Source: Verrucomicrobiota bacterium
GTDB taxonomy: Bacteria; Verrucomicrobiota; Verrucomicrobiia; Limisphaerales; PALSA-1396
Assembly (NCBI GenBank): GCA_016200005.1
Contig: JACQFP010000009.1
Coordinates: 1-38,469, forward strand
Direction: 5' to 3'
DNA: 38,469 nt
Below, piece after piece: positions 16,438 to 23,822 of the stretch. Each line of letters starts with the position of its first letter. Within the stretch, counting starts at the first letter, position 1. A model generated the notes under the pieces. The model was not told the origin of the DNA and searched no databases. It saw only the letters and a program-made list of their open reading frames with translations. Made by a program: the position numbers and the translations under genes.

Positions 16438-17223
16438 ATGGGGTCAAAACATGCTCTGCGCATGATCAAATACCTCGCCGCGCTTGGTTTGTTGCTTGCG
16501 GGAACTTCGGGAGTCACGGTGGCGGAAGTGTTGATCGTGGCAGACGAATTCCCGGCCATGGAACTGGTGGCGGCAAAATTGAAAAGCGAGGAACGCATCA
16601 CCAGCAAAGTCATCTCGCAAACGGAGCTTCCCGCCAGCCTTGCGCCTTTCGATGCGGTGATCGTTTACATCCACAAGGAACTTTCGGCAAGTGCGGAAGC
16701 TGCCTTGATCGATTACACCAAGGCCGGTGGCAAGCTCGTGGTGCTCCATCATTCCATCAGTTCCGCCAAGCGGAAGAACCCGCACTGGTTTTCGTTTCTG
16801 GAGGTCGCGTTACCCGAAAGCGATGTCGCTGCGGGTGGCTACAAATGGATTCACCCGGTGACCTTGGATTTCGTGAATCTCGCGCCGCGCCATTACATTA
16901 TGACGAACCGCGTGAATTACCCGGCCCAAATTTCTTATGCGACCACGAATGCGCCGGTTCGTAACGGCGGCCTGCCCGGATTCACGCTCGAAGAATCAGA
17001 AGTTTACCTGAATCATGCGCTCACCGGACCCCGCACGCTGCTCATGGGGTTTAAATACGTGGACGCCGGCACGAAGACGACTTACATGCAGGACACTGCT
17101 GGCTGGATAAAACCGACGGGCAAGGGTTGGATCATCTACCTCAGTCCCGGTCACAGCGTGAAGGATTTTGAAAATCCAACTTTTGCGCGGATTGTCCTCA
17201 ACGCCGTGGTCTGGAAACCGTGA
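16438..17223 (+). CDS. Secreted ThuA-like protein
   Basis: This 261-residue protein has an N-terminal signal (KYLAALGLLLAGTSGVTVA). The fold fits the ThuA family, class I glutamine-amidotransferase-like: VLIVADEF at the start, FDAVIVYIHKE, AGGKLVVLHHSIS and the closing GWIIYLSPGHSVKDFENPTFARIVLNAV, close to the family's GH-x3-F end motif. ThuA-like domains are linked to trehalose or other sugar metabolism, and secreted forms are common in Verrucomicrobiota; the reaction is unknown. The ATG at 16438 is preferred because GGAG lies 3 bp upstream. An upstream extension of the frame would translate the palindrome at 16307-16380. The nitrilase-family gene follows after 81 bp. Confidence 0.8.
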   Translation: MGSKHALRMIKYLAALGLLLAGTSGVTVAEVLIVADEFPAMELVAAKLKSEERITSKVISQTELPASLAPFDAVIVYIHKELSASAEAALIDYTKAGGKLVVLHHSISSAKRKNPHWFSFLEVALPESDVAAGGYKWIHPVTLDFVNLAPRHYIMTNRVNYPAQISYATTNAPVRNGGLPGFTLEESEVYLNHALTGPRTLLMGFKYVDAGTKTTYMQDTAGWIKPTGKGWIIYLSPGHSVKDFENPTFARIVLNAVVWKP

Positions 17224-17304
17224 TTCAACCGAACGCAGTCTGCGTCTGCCCGCAGGTCGCACTCACGACTCGCATCAAACTGGCCGCTCGCTTAAGGTTC
17301 GACC

Positions 17305-18084
17305 GTGAACTTTGTTGCCCTCCAATTCGACATCGCGTGGGAAAACAAATCCGCGAATTTTGAAAAAGTCCGCAGCTTGCTGACCGGGTCGCCCCCTGAA
17401 AAAAACTCGCTCGTTGCCCTGCCGGAAATGTTCGCCACCGGTTTCAGCATGAACGCGGACGCAATTGCGGAACCATATGGAGGCGAGACCGAACAGTTTC
17501 TCGCGAGCACGGCCAAGGAATTTGGCATTTACCTCGTTGCCGGCGCCGCCATGCGCGGTCGCAATGGTCAGGCGCGCAACAAAGCGCTCGTCTTTGCGCC
17601 TGCCGGAGAACTGATCGCTTTCTACGCCAAGATGCGGCCTTTCACGCCGGGCGGCGAGCCGCAGCATTATGTCGCCGGTGAAGCGCCGATTGCATTCCGC
17701 TGGAATGACTGCGCAGTTGCGCCGTTCATCTGCTACGACCTGCGATTTCCGGAAATTTTCCGCGAGGCCGTGGCCGCACATCAGCCGGAGCTTTTTGTCG
17801 TGATCGCGAACTGGCCGGAGAAGCGGATTCGTCACTGGGTCGCGCTGTTGCAGGCGCGCGCGATTGAGAACCAGGCTTATGTGGTCGGCGTGAACCGCAT
17901 CGGGCGTGATCCGTATTACCGATACAGCGGACGCTCGCTCATCATCGATCCACATGGAGAGATTGTTGTGGACGCGGACGGGCGGGAGTGTTGTATAAGC
18001 GCGAAACTGGACTTGATTAACCTGCGGAAATATCGCGAAGGACTACCGTTCCTTGCTGACATGAAAAACGTTTCCTCGTCGTGA
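17305..18084 (+). CDS. Nitrilase-superfamily amidase (omega-amidase-like)
   Basis: This 259-residue carbon-nitrogen hydrolase carries the complete catalytic triad: E41 in ALPEMFATGFSM, K109 in FYAKMRPFTPGGE and C143 in FICYDLRFPEIFR. The LPEMFATGF and PFTPGGE contexts are closest to the YafV/omega-amidase branch, which deamidates alpha-ketoglutaramate or 2-oxosuccinamate. That subfamily call is from motif resemblance only. It is cytoplasmic, with no signal peptide. It follows the ThuA-like gene on the same strand; a palindromic repeat fills the gap to the next gene. Confidence 0.88.
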   Translation: MNFVALQFDIAWENKSANFEKVRSLLTGSPPEKNSLVALPEMFATGFSMNADAIAEPYGGETEQFLASTAKEFGIYLVAGAAMRGRNGQARNKALVFAPAGELIAFYAKMRPFTPGGEPQHYVAGEAPIAFRWNDCAVAPFICYDLRFPEIFREAVAAHQPELFVVIANWPEKRIRHWVALLQARAIENQAYVVGVNRIGRDPYYRYSGRSLIIDPHGEIVVDADGRECCISAKLDLINLRKYREGLPFLADMKNVSSS

Positions 18085-18103
18085 CGCGTGACAAGCGATT
18101 CAC

Positions 18104-18168
18104 CCCACCCCTGACCCCTCCCAGGAGGGGAACAATCCACCGCGCGCCGCTCCCCTCCTGGGGGTGGG
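18104..18168. repeat. Intergenic copy of the CCCACCCC...GGGGTGGG palindrome
   Basis: CCCACCCCTGACCCCTCCCA and the following GGAGGGGA match 9626-9653 inside hupE. The right side is shortened: CCCCTCCTGGGGGTGGG lacks the inner GGAGGGG arm. It lies in the 200-bp gap after the amidase gene, shortly past its stop, where it could also act as a transcript 3' hairpin. Confidence 0.85.
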
Positions 18169-18284
18169 TTCTGAGGTTTCCGTGCTTCTCGCGACTGGCC
18201 TTGAGATCGTGGCAGCGCTCGATGGCTCATCACTGCTTCATCAAAAGGATTGAAAACCACCAGCCGATTCAATAACTTGCGCCC

Positions 18285-19274
18285 ATGAAATCACTTCTTC
18301 ACCTGATCCTGTGCTCTGCCCTCTTCACATTGTCTGGCTGCGGAAAAAAGACGGACGAAAAATCCTACACCATCGCCGTCATTCCCAAGGGAACGACGCA
18401 TGAATTCTGGAAATCGATTCACGCTGGCGCCGTGAAAGCGCAACGGGAATTGGACGCCAAAGGCGTGAAAGTGGAGATAATCTGGAAAGGGCCGCTGCGC
18501 GAAGATGATCGCGACCAGCAGATTCAAGTGGTGGAAAATTTCGCCAGCCGGCACGTCAGCGGCATCGTTGTCGCGCCGCTCGATTCGCAGGCGCTCGTCA
18601 ATCCCGTGGCCAGCGCGGTGCAGGCCGGCATTCCCGTCCTCGTGATGGATTCCGGTTTGAAATCGGACAAGCAAATCAGCTTCGTCGCCACGGACAATTA
18701 CAAGGGCGGCCTGTTGGCGGGCGAACATTTGGGCAAACTTCTCGGTGGCAAGGGCAACGTGATCCTGTTGCGCTACGCCGTCGGCTCGGCCAGCACGGAA
18801 GAACGTGAGAAGGGTTTTCTGGACGCCCTGAGCAAGTTTCCTGACCTCAAGATTCTTTCCTCCGATCAATACGCCGGCGCCACGCGCGAGACGGCCTATC
18901 AGGCTTCGCAGAATTTGTTGAACCGTTTCGGCAACGAAGTGAACGGCATCTTTTGCGCCAACGAACCCTCGACCATCGCGATGACCAAGGCGTTGCGGGA
19001 CATTGGCAAGGCCGGCGGCAAGGTGAAGATGATCGGGTTCGACGCCGGTTCGCAGTCCGTGCTCGACATGAAGAACGGCGACGTTCAGGGGCTGGCCGTG
19101 CAAAACCCCGTGCTCATGGGCTACCTCTCCGTGGTGACGATGGTCAAACATTTGCAGGGCGAGAGCGTGGAAAAGCGGATCGACACCGGCGTGGTGCTCG
19201 TGACGCCGGAAAACATGGAGCAACCCGACATCAAGGACTTGCTCCACCCGCCGCTGGATAAATATTTGAAGTGA
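18285..19274 (+). CDS. Sugar-type periplasmic binding lipoprotein (orphan)
   Basis: This 329-residue protein has a lipoprotein signal with lipobox LSGC (Cys20), so it is anchored to a membrane. The rest is a type I periplasmic-binding fold of the ribose/LacI type: YTIAVIPKGTTHEFWKSIHAGA, GIVVAPLDSQALV, AGIPVLVMDSGL, FVATDNYKGGLLAGEHL, GIFCANEPSTIAMTKAL and VKMIGFDAG. Such proteins deliver ribose-like sugars or autoinducer-2 to ABC importers, or signal to sensors. No ATPase or permease gene is adjacent, so it either serves transporter genes elsewhere or acts in sensing. It converges on the CHAT gene with a 35-bp gap. Confidence 0.9.
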   Translation: MKSLLHLILCSALFTLSGCGKKTDEKSYTIAVIPKGTTHEFWKSIHAGAVKAQRELDAKGVKVEIIWKGPLREDDRDQQIQVVENFASRHVSGIVVAPLDSQALVNPVASAVQAGIPVLVMDSGLKSDKQISFVATDNYKGGLLAGEHLGKLLGGKGNVILLRYAVGSASTEEREKGFLDALSKFPDLKILSSDQYAGATRETAYQASQNLLNRFGNEVNGIFCANEPSTIAMTKALRDIGKAGGKVKMIGFDAGSQSVLDMKNGDVQGLAVQNPVLMGYLSVVTMVKHLQGESVEKRIDTGVVLVTPENMEQPDIKDLLHPPLDKYLK

Positions 19275-19309
19275 GGCGTGGGAAAAATCAGCTCCTTCAA
19301 ACCAGAGTC

Positions 19310-20992
19310 TCAGTTCCACTGCCCTGTCAGCGTAAACGCCGCCCAGAAGTAAGGGTTGGAAAAATCTTTCGAGCGTAACAAGGACAACTGTGCTTCCCGC
19401 CAAGCCTTCGCGCGGGCTTCGCCCGCCCGCCAGCGCCGCATGAATTCCGTCATCAACTGGCTCGTGGCCTTATCATTGACTTTCCAATGACTCGCCAGCA
19501 CGGTTTCCGCGCCGGCAATTCTGAACGCGCGGCGCAGCGACATCACGCCTTCGCCGATCTTCACTTCGCCTGAACCAGTTTGGCAGGCGCTGAGGATGAC
19601 CAGTTCCGTTCCCTGCAAATTGAGCAACGAAGCCTCCAACCCGGTGAGCAAGCCGTCTTCAATTTCCGATTTCCGATTTCCGATTTCCGATTTTGAAAAG
19701 TGATTCGCTCCCGCCAATGCAATGCCGCAACGCACCATTGGATTCTCCCAATCTTGAAACCGCGAATCACGAGAACCACCCGAAAAGGAACCCGCCCCCG
19801 GCCCGCCTGTGGAAGAGCCGAAAGGCCTTTCGCGTATTCCGCGTATTTCGCGGTTAATGTCTTGGTCGGCAAGAAAAAATCCGTGAGTAGCCAGATGCAA
19901 CACCCGCGGTGAAACCACGGCTTTCAACTCCGCCTCGCGCGCTTCTGCACCCAAACGCAACGAAGCGTCCTCGCCCAGCAGCTTCGCCACGTTTGTTGCC
20001 TCGATGCCTGAACCCGGCAACGGATTGAATTTTAATCCACGGTAAGAGCGGCTCAATGTTCTCGTAGCAGTCAACGTCAGTTGGCTCTGAACTCCGGGTT
20101 GAGAGTCGTTGGCCTGCTCGCGATTTATCGGAGTTGAGGGTTGAGAGCTTTTAGTCAGAGCCTCCTCATGTCGGCTGCTACGAAGATCGAAATCAAAATC
20201 CGGGTTGCCCATCACCAGCGATTTTGAATTTTTAATTTTTAATTTTGCATTGGCGATCCGCACCACTTCCCGCCCGCTGGTGACGTAGCTGATGGTTTTT
20301 TCTTCCACCAAAAACTTGTTGCCAACGGGTAACATTTCAAACGGCAGCCGGCTCAGTTGCCAGTCCGGGCAGATAATCAGGTGGGAAACATTCGTCAGAT
20401 GCCGGGCGAGCGGCGCATAGACCAGGTCGCTCAAGCGTTGCAAGGCCGGGGACAAATCTTTGGCGGCAAACTGTCCGGCGGACATTCGCTTGCTGACCAA
20501 CTCGACCGCTTCATTGATCGGCGCGGCTTCGCCCAAGTCCACGCGCTCGACGACGACGTTGGTGGAATCGCGCGCCAGCGGAAAGGTCAAGTAAGCGGCG
20601 TAGTGTTGTTCCTTCCAGTAGTTCGTCCTGGCGGTGAAATCGTAACGGCGATACTGAATGAAATCCACCAGCGCGGATTGCGGCGGAAGACTCCGGGCAA
20701 TGTCGTTTAACGTCAGGTTTCGCTCACGAATCGTTTGCGCCACCAATCCGACACGCTCGGCCAACTTCTCCTCAAGCAGACTCAACTCGGTTTGCAATTC
20801 GCGCCGTCTGGCATCGTGCGTAGCGGGATCGAACTGAACTTCCGACAACCGTGTTAGTTCAGACATCACGATTTGATACTGTTCTTGCAAATCACTTGTT
20901 ACGGTTCGCGGGTCAGCGTTCAAAGACGTTTGAGCAATTTGAATTTCTTCAAGCAAGGCTTTATTCAGTGCCAACTGTTCGGCGGCAAGCAT
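19310..20992 (-). CDS. CHAT-domain protease-like protein, N-terminally short and repeat-rich
   Basis: This 560-residue protein carries a CHAT domain of the caspase-like clan CD. The catalytic His is H370 in VLHLATHGFF and the Cys is C470 in LVILSACQTGSGEV. Typical flanks are HLIICPDWQLSRLPFEML, ENPMVRCGIALAGAN, GLEASLLNLQGTEL and HWKVNDKATSQLM. Full-length CHAT proteins of this type usually have many N-terminal TPR repeats; here only a helical, coiled-coil-like region (residues 1-100) precedes the CHAT part. The start codon lies inside the 3' end of another gene, so the N terminus may have been lost. Residues about 271-312, 379-412 and 433-445 are encoded by repeats. CHAT proteases act in defence and cell-death pathways, but no effector or sensor partner is visible here. 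Confidence 0.85.
   Translation of the reverse strand: MLAAEQLALNKALLEEIQIAQTSLNADPRTVTSDLQEQYQIVMSELTRLSEVQFDPATHDARRRELQTELSLLEEKLAERVGLVAQTIRERNLTLNDIARSLPPQSALVDFIQYRRYDFTARTNYWKEQHYAAYLTFPLARDSTNVVVERVDLGEAAPINEAVELVSKRMSAGQFAAKDLSPALQRLSDLVYAPLARHLTNVSHLIICPDWQLSRLPFEMLPVGNKFLVEEKTISYVTSGREVVRIANAKLKIKNSKSLVMGNPDFDFDLRSSRHEEALTKSSQPSTPINREQANDSQPGVQSQLTLTATRTLSRSYRGLKFNPLPGSGIEATNVAKLLGEDASLRLGAEAREAELKAVVSPRVLHLATHGFFLADQDINREIRGIRERPFGSSTGGPGAGSFSGGSRDSRFQDWENPMVRCGIALAGANHFSKSEIGNRKSEIEDGLLTGLEASLLNLQGTELVILSACQTGSGEVKIGEGVMSLRRAFRIAGAETVLASHWKVNDKATSQLMTEFMRRWRAGEARAKAWREAQLSLLRSKDFSNPYFWAAFTLTGQWN
19664..19691. repeat. Four tandem heptamers TTCCGAT inside the CHAT gene
   Basis: Four perfect copies of TTCCGAT lie head to tail and encode the SEIGNRKSEI stretch on the minus strand. 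Seven is not a multiple of three, so gain or loss of one unit would shift the frame. A second, A/T-type heptamer run (TTTTAAT units) lies at about 20225-20245 in the same gene. Confidence 0.85.
19757..19857. repeat. AACCGCGAA...TTCGCGGTT inverted-repeat block inside the CHAT gene
   Basis: AACCGCGAA (19758-19766) and TTCGCGGTT (19847-19855) form the ends, with further CGCGTATTTCGCG-type sequence at the right. The interior is Gly/Ser/Pro-coding and GC-rich. It is translated as a linker containing RERPFGSSTGGPGAGSFSGG between LATHGFF and the ENPMVRCGIAL motif. Confidence 0.65.
20064..20181. repeat. Nested imperfect inverted repeat inside the CHAT gene
   Basis: The 27-bp ends, starting GTAGCAGTCAAC and ending TCGGCTGCTAC, match as reverse complements at 21 of 27 positions. 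Inside are related GGGTTGAGAG segments. It is translated as a polar, Ser/Gln/Thr-rich linker (about residues 271-309) between LVMGNPDFDFD and LKFNPLPGSGIEA. Confidence 0.7.
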
Positions 20993-21213
20993 GCCTGCAA
21001 TTTCAAAATTATTGCCTGCGCCCTTCGCGCAGAGCGTGTGAAATAGCCGCGATAGCTCAGGTTGTCGTAGGGCGTGCCGTTGGCGGGCGTGCGGTAATAC
21101 GGCGCGACGTAAGTGCCATTGCTGCGGAAATGGCCGCTCACGATTTCGGCTTTGGCGGCAAAGGTGGTGGTCAGGATTACGGCGGCGAGGGCGAGTTTGG
21201 TCAGAGTTTTCAT
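20965..21213 (-). pseudogene. Truncated small secreted-protein gene running into the CHAT gene
   Basis: The frame encodes 82 residues. A signal peptide (MKTLTKLALAAVILTTTFAAKA) is followed by EIVSGHFRSNGTYVAPYYRTPANGTPYDNLSYRGY. That core resembles small secreted proteins with a GTYVAPHYRT-type motif found in many bacteria, which normally continue with Pro/Gly/Tyr-rich sequence. Here the pattern stops at about 21037 and the tail (FTRSARRAQAI...) is unlike it, overlapping the CHAT start by 28 bp in another frame. A deletion joining the two genes would explain both the missing tail and the short CHAT N terminus. It could still be expressed as a short secreted peptide. Confidence 0.55.
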
Positions 21214-21304
21214 ATTTTTTGTTTGTTGTTTGTTATCGGCGGCGGTTCGTTTTGAACTGCCTTCACCCGCTACATCGCAAATGGGCTTTTCTTTCTTACA
21301 ACTT

Positions 21305-21497
21305 TTTTAACCACGGATGACGCGGATGAACACGGATGGAATTGCCGCAACAAGGCGAAGCGACACCTCACCCCCAGCCCCTCTCCCATCGGATGGGAGA
21401 GGGTAGCGTCGGACTCTCCCCGACCGAGGCGGAGAGGGTGTCCGCCTGGACGGGTGCGGGTTGATTCGTGTCCATCGGTGTTCATCCGTGGTTAAAA
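21305..21497. repeat. 193-bp nested palindrome with AACCACGGATGA ends
   Basis: The ends TTTTAACCACGGATGA (21305-21320) and its exact complement (21482-21497) form a 16-bp inverted repeat. Next inside on each side are further GGATGAACACGGATGG-like sequences. In the middle is a 12-bp-stem hairpin at 21379-21403 (CCCTCTCCCATC and GATGGGAGAGGG) and a second CTCTCC/GGAGAG pair. It fills most of the gap between the truncated secreted-protein gene and the DUF433 gene. No gene is seen. Confidence 0.85.
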
Positions 21498-21579
21498 TTC
21501 TGTGTGTTCCGTGCGTTCTTTCGCGGCGAATGAGTGGCTTGCAATCGCATTGGGGCGAGCGCATAGTTGTCGCGTGGGC

Positions 21580-21891
21580 ATGAAACCAAAAGCCAAGCGA
21601 TCAACCGGGCGGGCGGAGTTGGGCGAATACATCGTCGCGGACCCCGACATCTGCCACGGCCAGCCGACTTTCAAAGGGACGCGGGTGCTGGTCTGGGTGG
21701 TTCTGGAGCAACTCGCGGACGGAATGAGTTGGGATGCCATCGTCAAGGAATGGCGTGGAAGGGTGCCCAAGGCGGCAATTGCCGAGGCGGCATCGCTGGC
21801 CAGCGAGTTGGTCAAGCAGCGGGGTTATCGCGGGCTAAATGATCATCATAGACGAAAACCTGCCCGAATTGGAGACCTCGCAACTGCGTGA
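21580..21891 (+). CDS. DUF433-family antitoxin
   Basis: This 103-residue protein contains a DUF433 (Vap-type antitoxin) domain: YIVADPDICHGQPTFKGTRV followed by VLEQLADGMSWDAIVKEW and VPKAAIAEAASLASEL. DUF433 proteins commonly pair with PIN-like DUF5615 toxins, exactly the gene that follows. The ATG at 21580 (MKPKAKRS) is chosen over an upstream start that extends into repeat-derived sequence. Its 3' end overlaps the toxin gene by 53 bp. Autoregulation is expected, but no operator was found. Confidence 0.85.
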   Translation: MKPKAKRSTGRAELGEYIVADPDICHGQPTFKGTRVLVWVVLEQLADGMSWDAIVKEWRGRVPKAAIAEAASLASELVKQRGYRGLNDHHRRKPARIGDLATA

Positions 21892-22231
21892 TTGGGGCAT
21901 CCGCGTACGGGTGGTTGGGGTGGAGGTCGCCCGCCTGGGCATCAAGGACGACCAGATCATTCCTTTGCTGCATCGGCTGCGGGGCGCGACGTTCTTCACT
22001 CTCGACGAGGACTTTTTCGATCGGCGGCTTTGCCATGCCCGTTACTGTCTGGTCTGGCTGGACATGGCGGCCAAGTTATCCGCGCTCCAAATCCGCCGTT
22101 TCCTGAAGCATCCCTCCTTGGACACGGAAGCGAAACGGATTGGCAAAGTGGTGCGCGTGCGTCCGACCGGCATCGAGTTCTACGAGGTCGGTGCGCGCAC
22201 TTCAGGTTCCGTGGCGTGGCAAGACGAATGA
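21839..22231 (+). CDS. DUF5615 PIN-like toxin
   Basis: This 130-residue protein resembles DUF5615 PIN-like nucleases. The acidic positions expected at the metal site are D5-E6 in MIIIDENLP, the Asp pair of GIKDDQI and those of TLDEDFFDRR. GATFFTLDEDF matches the central strand and loop of the family. It is probably an RNase-type toxin neutralised by the DUF433 protein. It overlaps the antitoxin gene by 53 bp and the sigma gene by the ATGA four-base overlap, so all three may be translated from one message. Confidence 0.83.
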   Translation: MIIIDENLPELETSQLRDWGIRVRVVGVEVARLGIKDDQIIPLLHRLRGATFFTLDEDFFDRRLCHARYCLVWLDMAAKLSALQIRRFLKHPSLDTEAKRIGKVVRVRPTGIEFYEVGARTSGSVAWQDE

Positions 22232-22806
22232 GCGTGCTCAAACTCAAGGCTCTCCAAACCGGCGATGCGGACGCCTGGAACGCAGCGTTTGACTGGTTGT
22301 GGCCGACGGTCTTTGCGGTGGCGCAATTGAAACTTCGACGCTATCTCCCAAACGAGGTTGAGGACGTGGCGATTGAAGCATTGGAGGAATTGGTGGAGAA
22401 GGTGCGCGTCGTCAAATCCTCGGAGGAATTGAAGCCGCTGGCGGCAAGCATCGCGCATCATCGGGCGGTGAGTTTGCTGCGGGAGCGGTTTGCCAAGAAG
22501 CGCGGCGAAGGAAAGACGGAGTCTTTGGACGCGCCGACGGATGATGACGGCCACCCTCACGACCCGCCATCAGGCGATTCGCCATTGGCGGATTTGGAGC
22601 AATGGGAACTGGCGCAACGGCTCAGCCAGTCGCTCGCGGAACTCAAACCGCCGCTGGGTGAAATCCTTTCAGATTTCTTTCTGCACGGTTTGCGTTACGA
22701 GGAAATTGCCAGGAAGCGCGGCGTGGCGGTCGGCTCGGTGGGCGTTTATTTGAAACGCGGACTGGAAGCGATGCGGCGCATTTGGGGACGTGAGGAAAAT
22801 AGTTGA
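22228..22806 (+). CDS. ECF-like sigma-70 family factor coupled to a toxin gene
   Basis: This 192-residue protein has the two-domain layout of an ECF sigma factor. The sigma-2 region is ADAWNAAFDWLWPTVFAVAQ to AASIAHHRAVSLLRERFAKK. The sigma-4 region is LAQRLSQSLAELKPPLGEILSDFFLHGLRYEEIARKRGVAVGSVGVYLKRGLEAMRRIW. The two are joined by an acidic linker. It starts within the toxin stop (ATGA), and the anti-sigma-like gene follows after 22 bp. The start is fixed by this overlap and by the onset of sigma-2 similarity. The promoters it recognises are unknown. Confidence 0.85.
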   Translation: MSVLKLKALQTGDADAWNAAFDWLWPTVFAVAQLKLRRYLPNEVEDVAIEALEELVEKVRVVKSSEELKPLAASIAHHRAVSLLRERFAKKRGEGKTESLDAPTDDDGHPHDPPSGDSPLADLEQWELAQRLSQSLAELKPPLGEILSDFFLHGLRYEEIARKRGVAVGSVGVYLKRGLEAMRRIWGREENS

Positions 22807-22828
22807 AACAAACGAACCAGTATTTGCG

Positions 22829-23530
22829 ATGAACTCAATGAATGACGAACGCTTTTTTGATCTGGCGATGAAGGTCATTGCCCACCAAGCCACGGACGCG
22901 GAGCGCGCGGAACTGGACGCGCAACTGGCGCGCGAGCCGGAAATGCGCGCCGCGTTTGCGCGGCTGCAGGCGGACGTGCGTGTGACGAAGGATGCGCTGC
23001 CACTCGTGGATGCGACCCAGGCAATAGCGGGCGAGTTGCCAGCCTACGCTCGTGGACGGTTGCAAACAAAAGTGCGGCAGACGCTTGGTCGTCCTGAATC
23101 CGCGGAAAAAAAGCCGGACCGCAGTCTGGCGTTGGGCTGGCGTTGGGTGCTGGGTCTGGCGGCGGCGACGGCCGTGGTTCTGCTCGTGGCGTTGCCAATG
23201 TTCCTCACGCAGAATGCACCGGTAATTCAACTGGCGATGCTAGACACGGCGGGCGGCACTCGCGGCGCAGGCACGAACGAGGTTTTGCTTCTTCGCGAAG
23301 CATGGAAGACGGCCACGCTGGATTCTTTCACGAGTGCGGAGGCCCTGCGCGAGTGGGAAACAGATGCCAAACCGGGCGCGGTGAAAATCGTTTACGATCG
23401 CGCGGCGGGGGAAGTGAGGGTCATCGGGAAATGGGGCGGCAAGTCGTTGGAAAAGACTTTTCAGGTTGAGAGAGATTTGGCCGCGACCGTGAAGGAAGCG
23501 AAGGCGTTCATTTCCGAGCAAACGCAGTAG
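22829..23530 (+). CDS. Putative transmembrane anti-sigma factor
   Basis: This 233-residue protein has an N-terminal helical cytoplasmic region (ERFFDLAMKVIAHQATDAERAELDAQL). One membrane segment follows (WVLGLAAATAVVLLVALPMFL, about residues 105-126), then an extracytoplasmic domain of about 105 residues. This is the layout of anti-sigma factors, and it directly follows a sigma gene. No zinc-binding HxxxCxxC motif is present. A GTG start at 22790 overlapping the sigma gene is possible; the ATG at 22829 leaves a 22-bp gap and better fits the sequence. Function is assigned from architecture and position. Confidence 0.75.
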   Translation: MNSMNDERFFDLAMKVIAHQATDAERAELDAQLAREPEMRAAFARLQADVRVTKDALPLVDATQAIAGELPAYARGRLQTKVRQTLGRPESAEKKPDRSLALGWRWVLGLAAATAVVLLVALPMFLTQNAPVIQLAMLDTAGGTRGAGTNEVLLLREAWKTATLDSFTSAEALREWETDAKPGAVKIVYDRAAGEVRVIGKWGGKSLEKTFQVERDLAATVKEAKAFISEQTQ

Positions 23531-23822
23531 TGAAGCCGCGCTCGACGGGTCGCTGACCGTGACAGGCGAATAGCTTGTGTCGCCCTCACGGCGGATTCGG
23601 TTTCCGTTCACTTCAACTTCGGGCTTTCGTTCGCCCGGCAACATTTGTAGTTCCAAAGGGTGAGGACCCCAGTACGGCCGCACTTGGACCAGGTGCAGAT
23701 GAGTTTCGTCGTCCAACGCGCCAGTGTACCACGCGCAGTCTCCACACCTGCCAAACGGGCGGGACCGCGTTACAAAATGAATGGCTTGAGTTTTTTAAAC
23801 TCCCAGATTAAATAACTCAATC
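23531..23822. other. 292-bp gap; possible gene fragment on the minus strand
   Basis: No complete gene is seen. On the minus strand about 23540-23716 reads without stops as a protein-like stretch containing THLHLVQVRPYWGPHPLELQ and VNGNRIRREG, with no ATG and no recognised family. It may be a remnant of a lost gene or chance. Confidence 0.35.

Noticed and set aside
18291-19403. A 370-codon open frame on the minus strand
   Set aside because: Antisense of the binding lipoprotein and part of the CHAT gene.
19310-20992. The CHAT gene as part of a known defence island
   Set aside because: No gasdermin, CRISPR, sensor or other effector gene is adjacent; the neighbours are a binding lipoprotein and a truncated secreted-protein gene.
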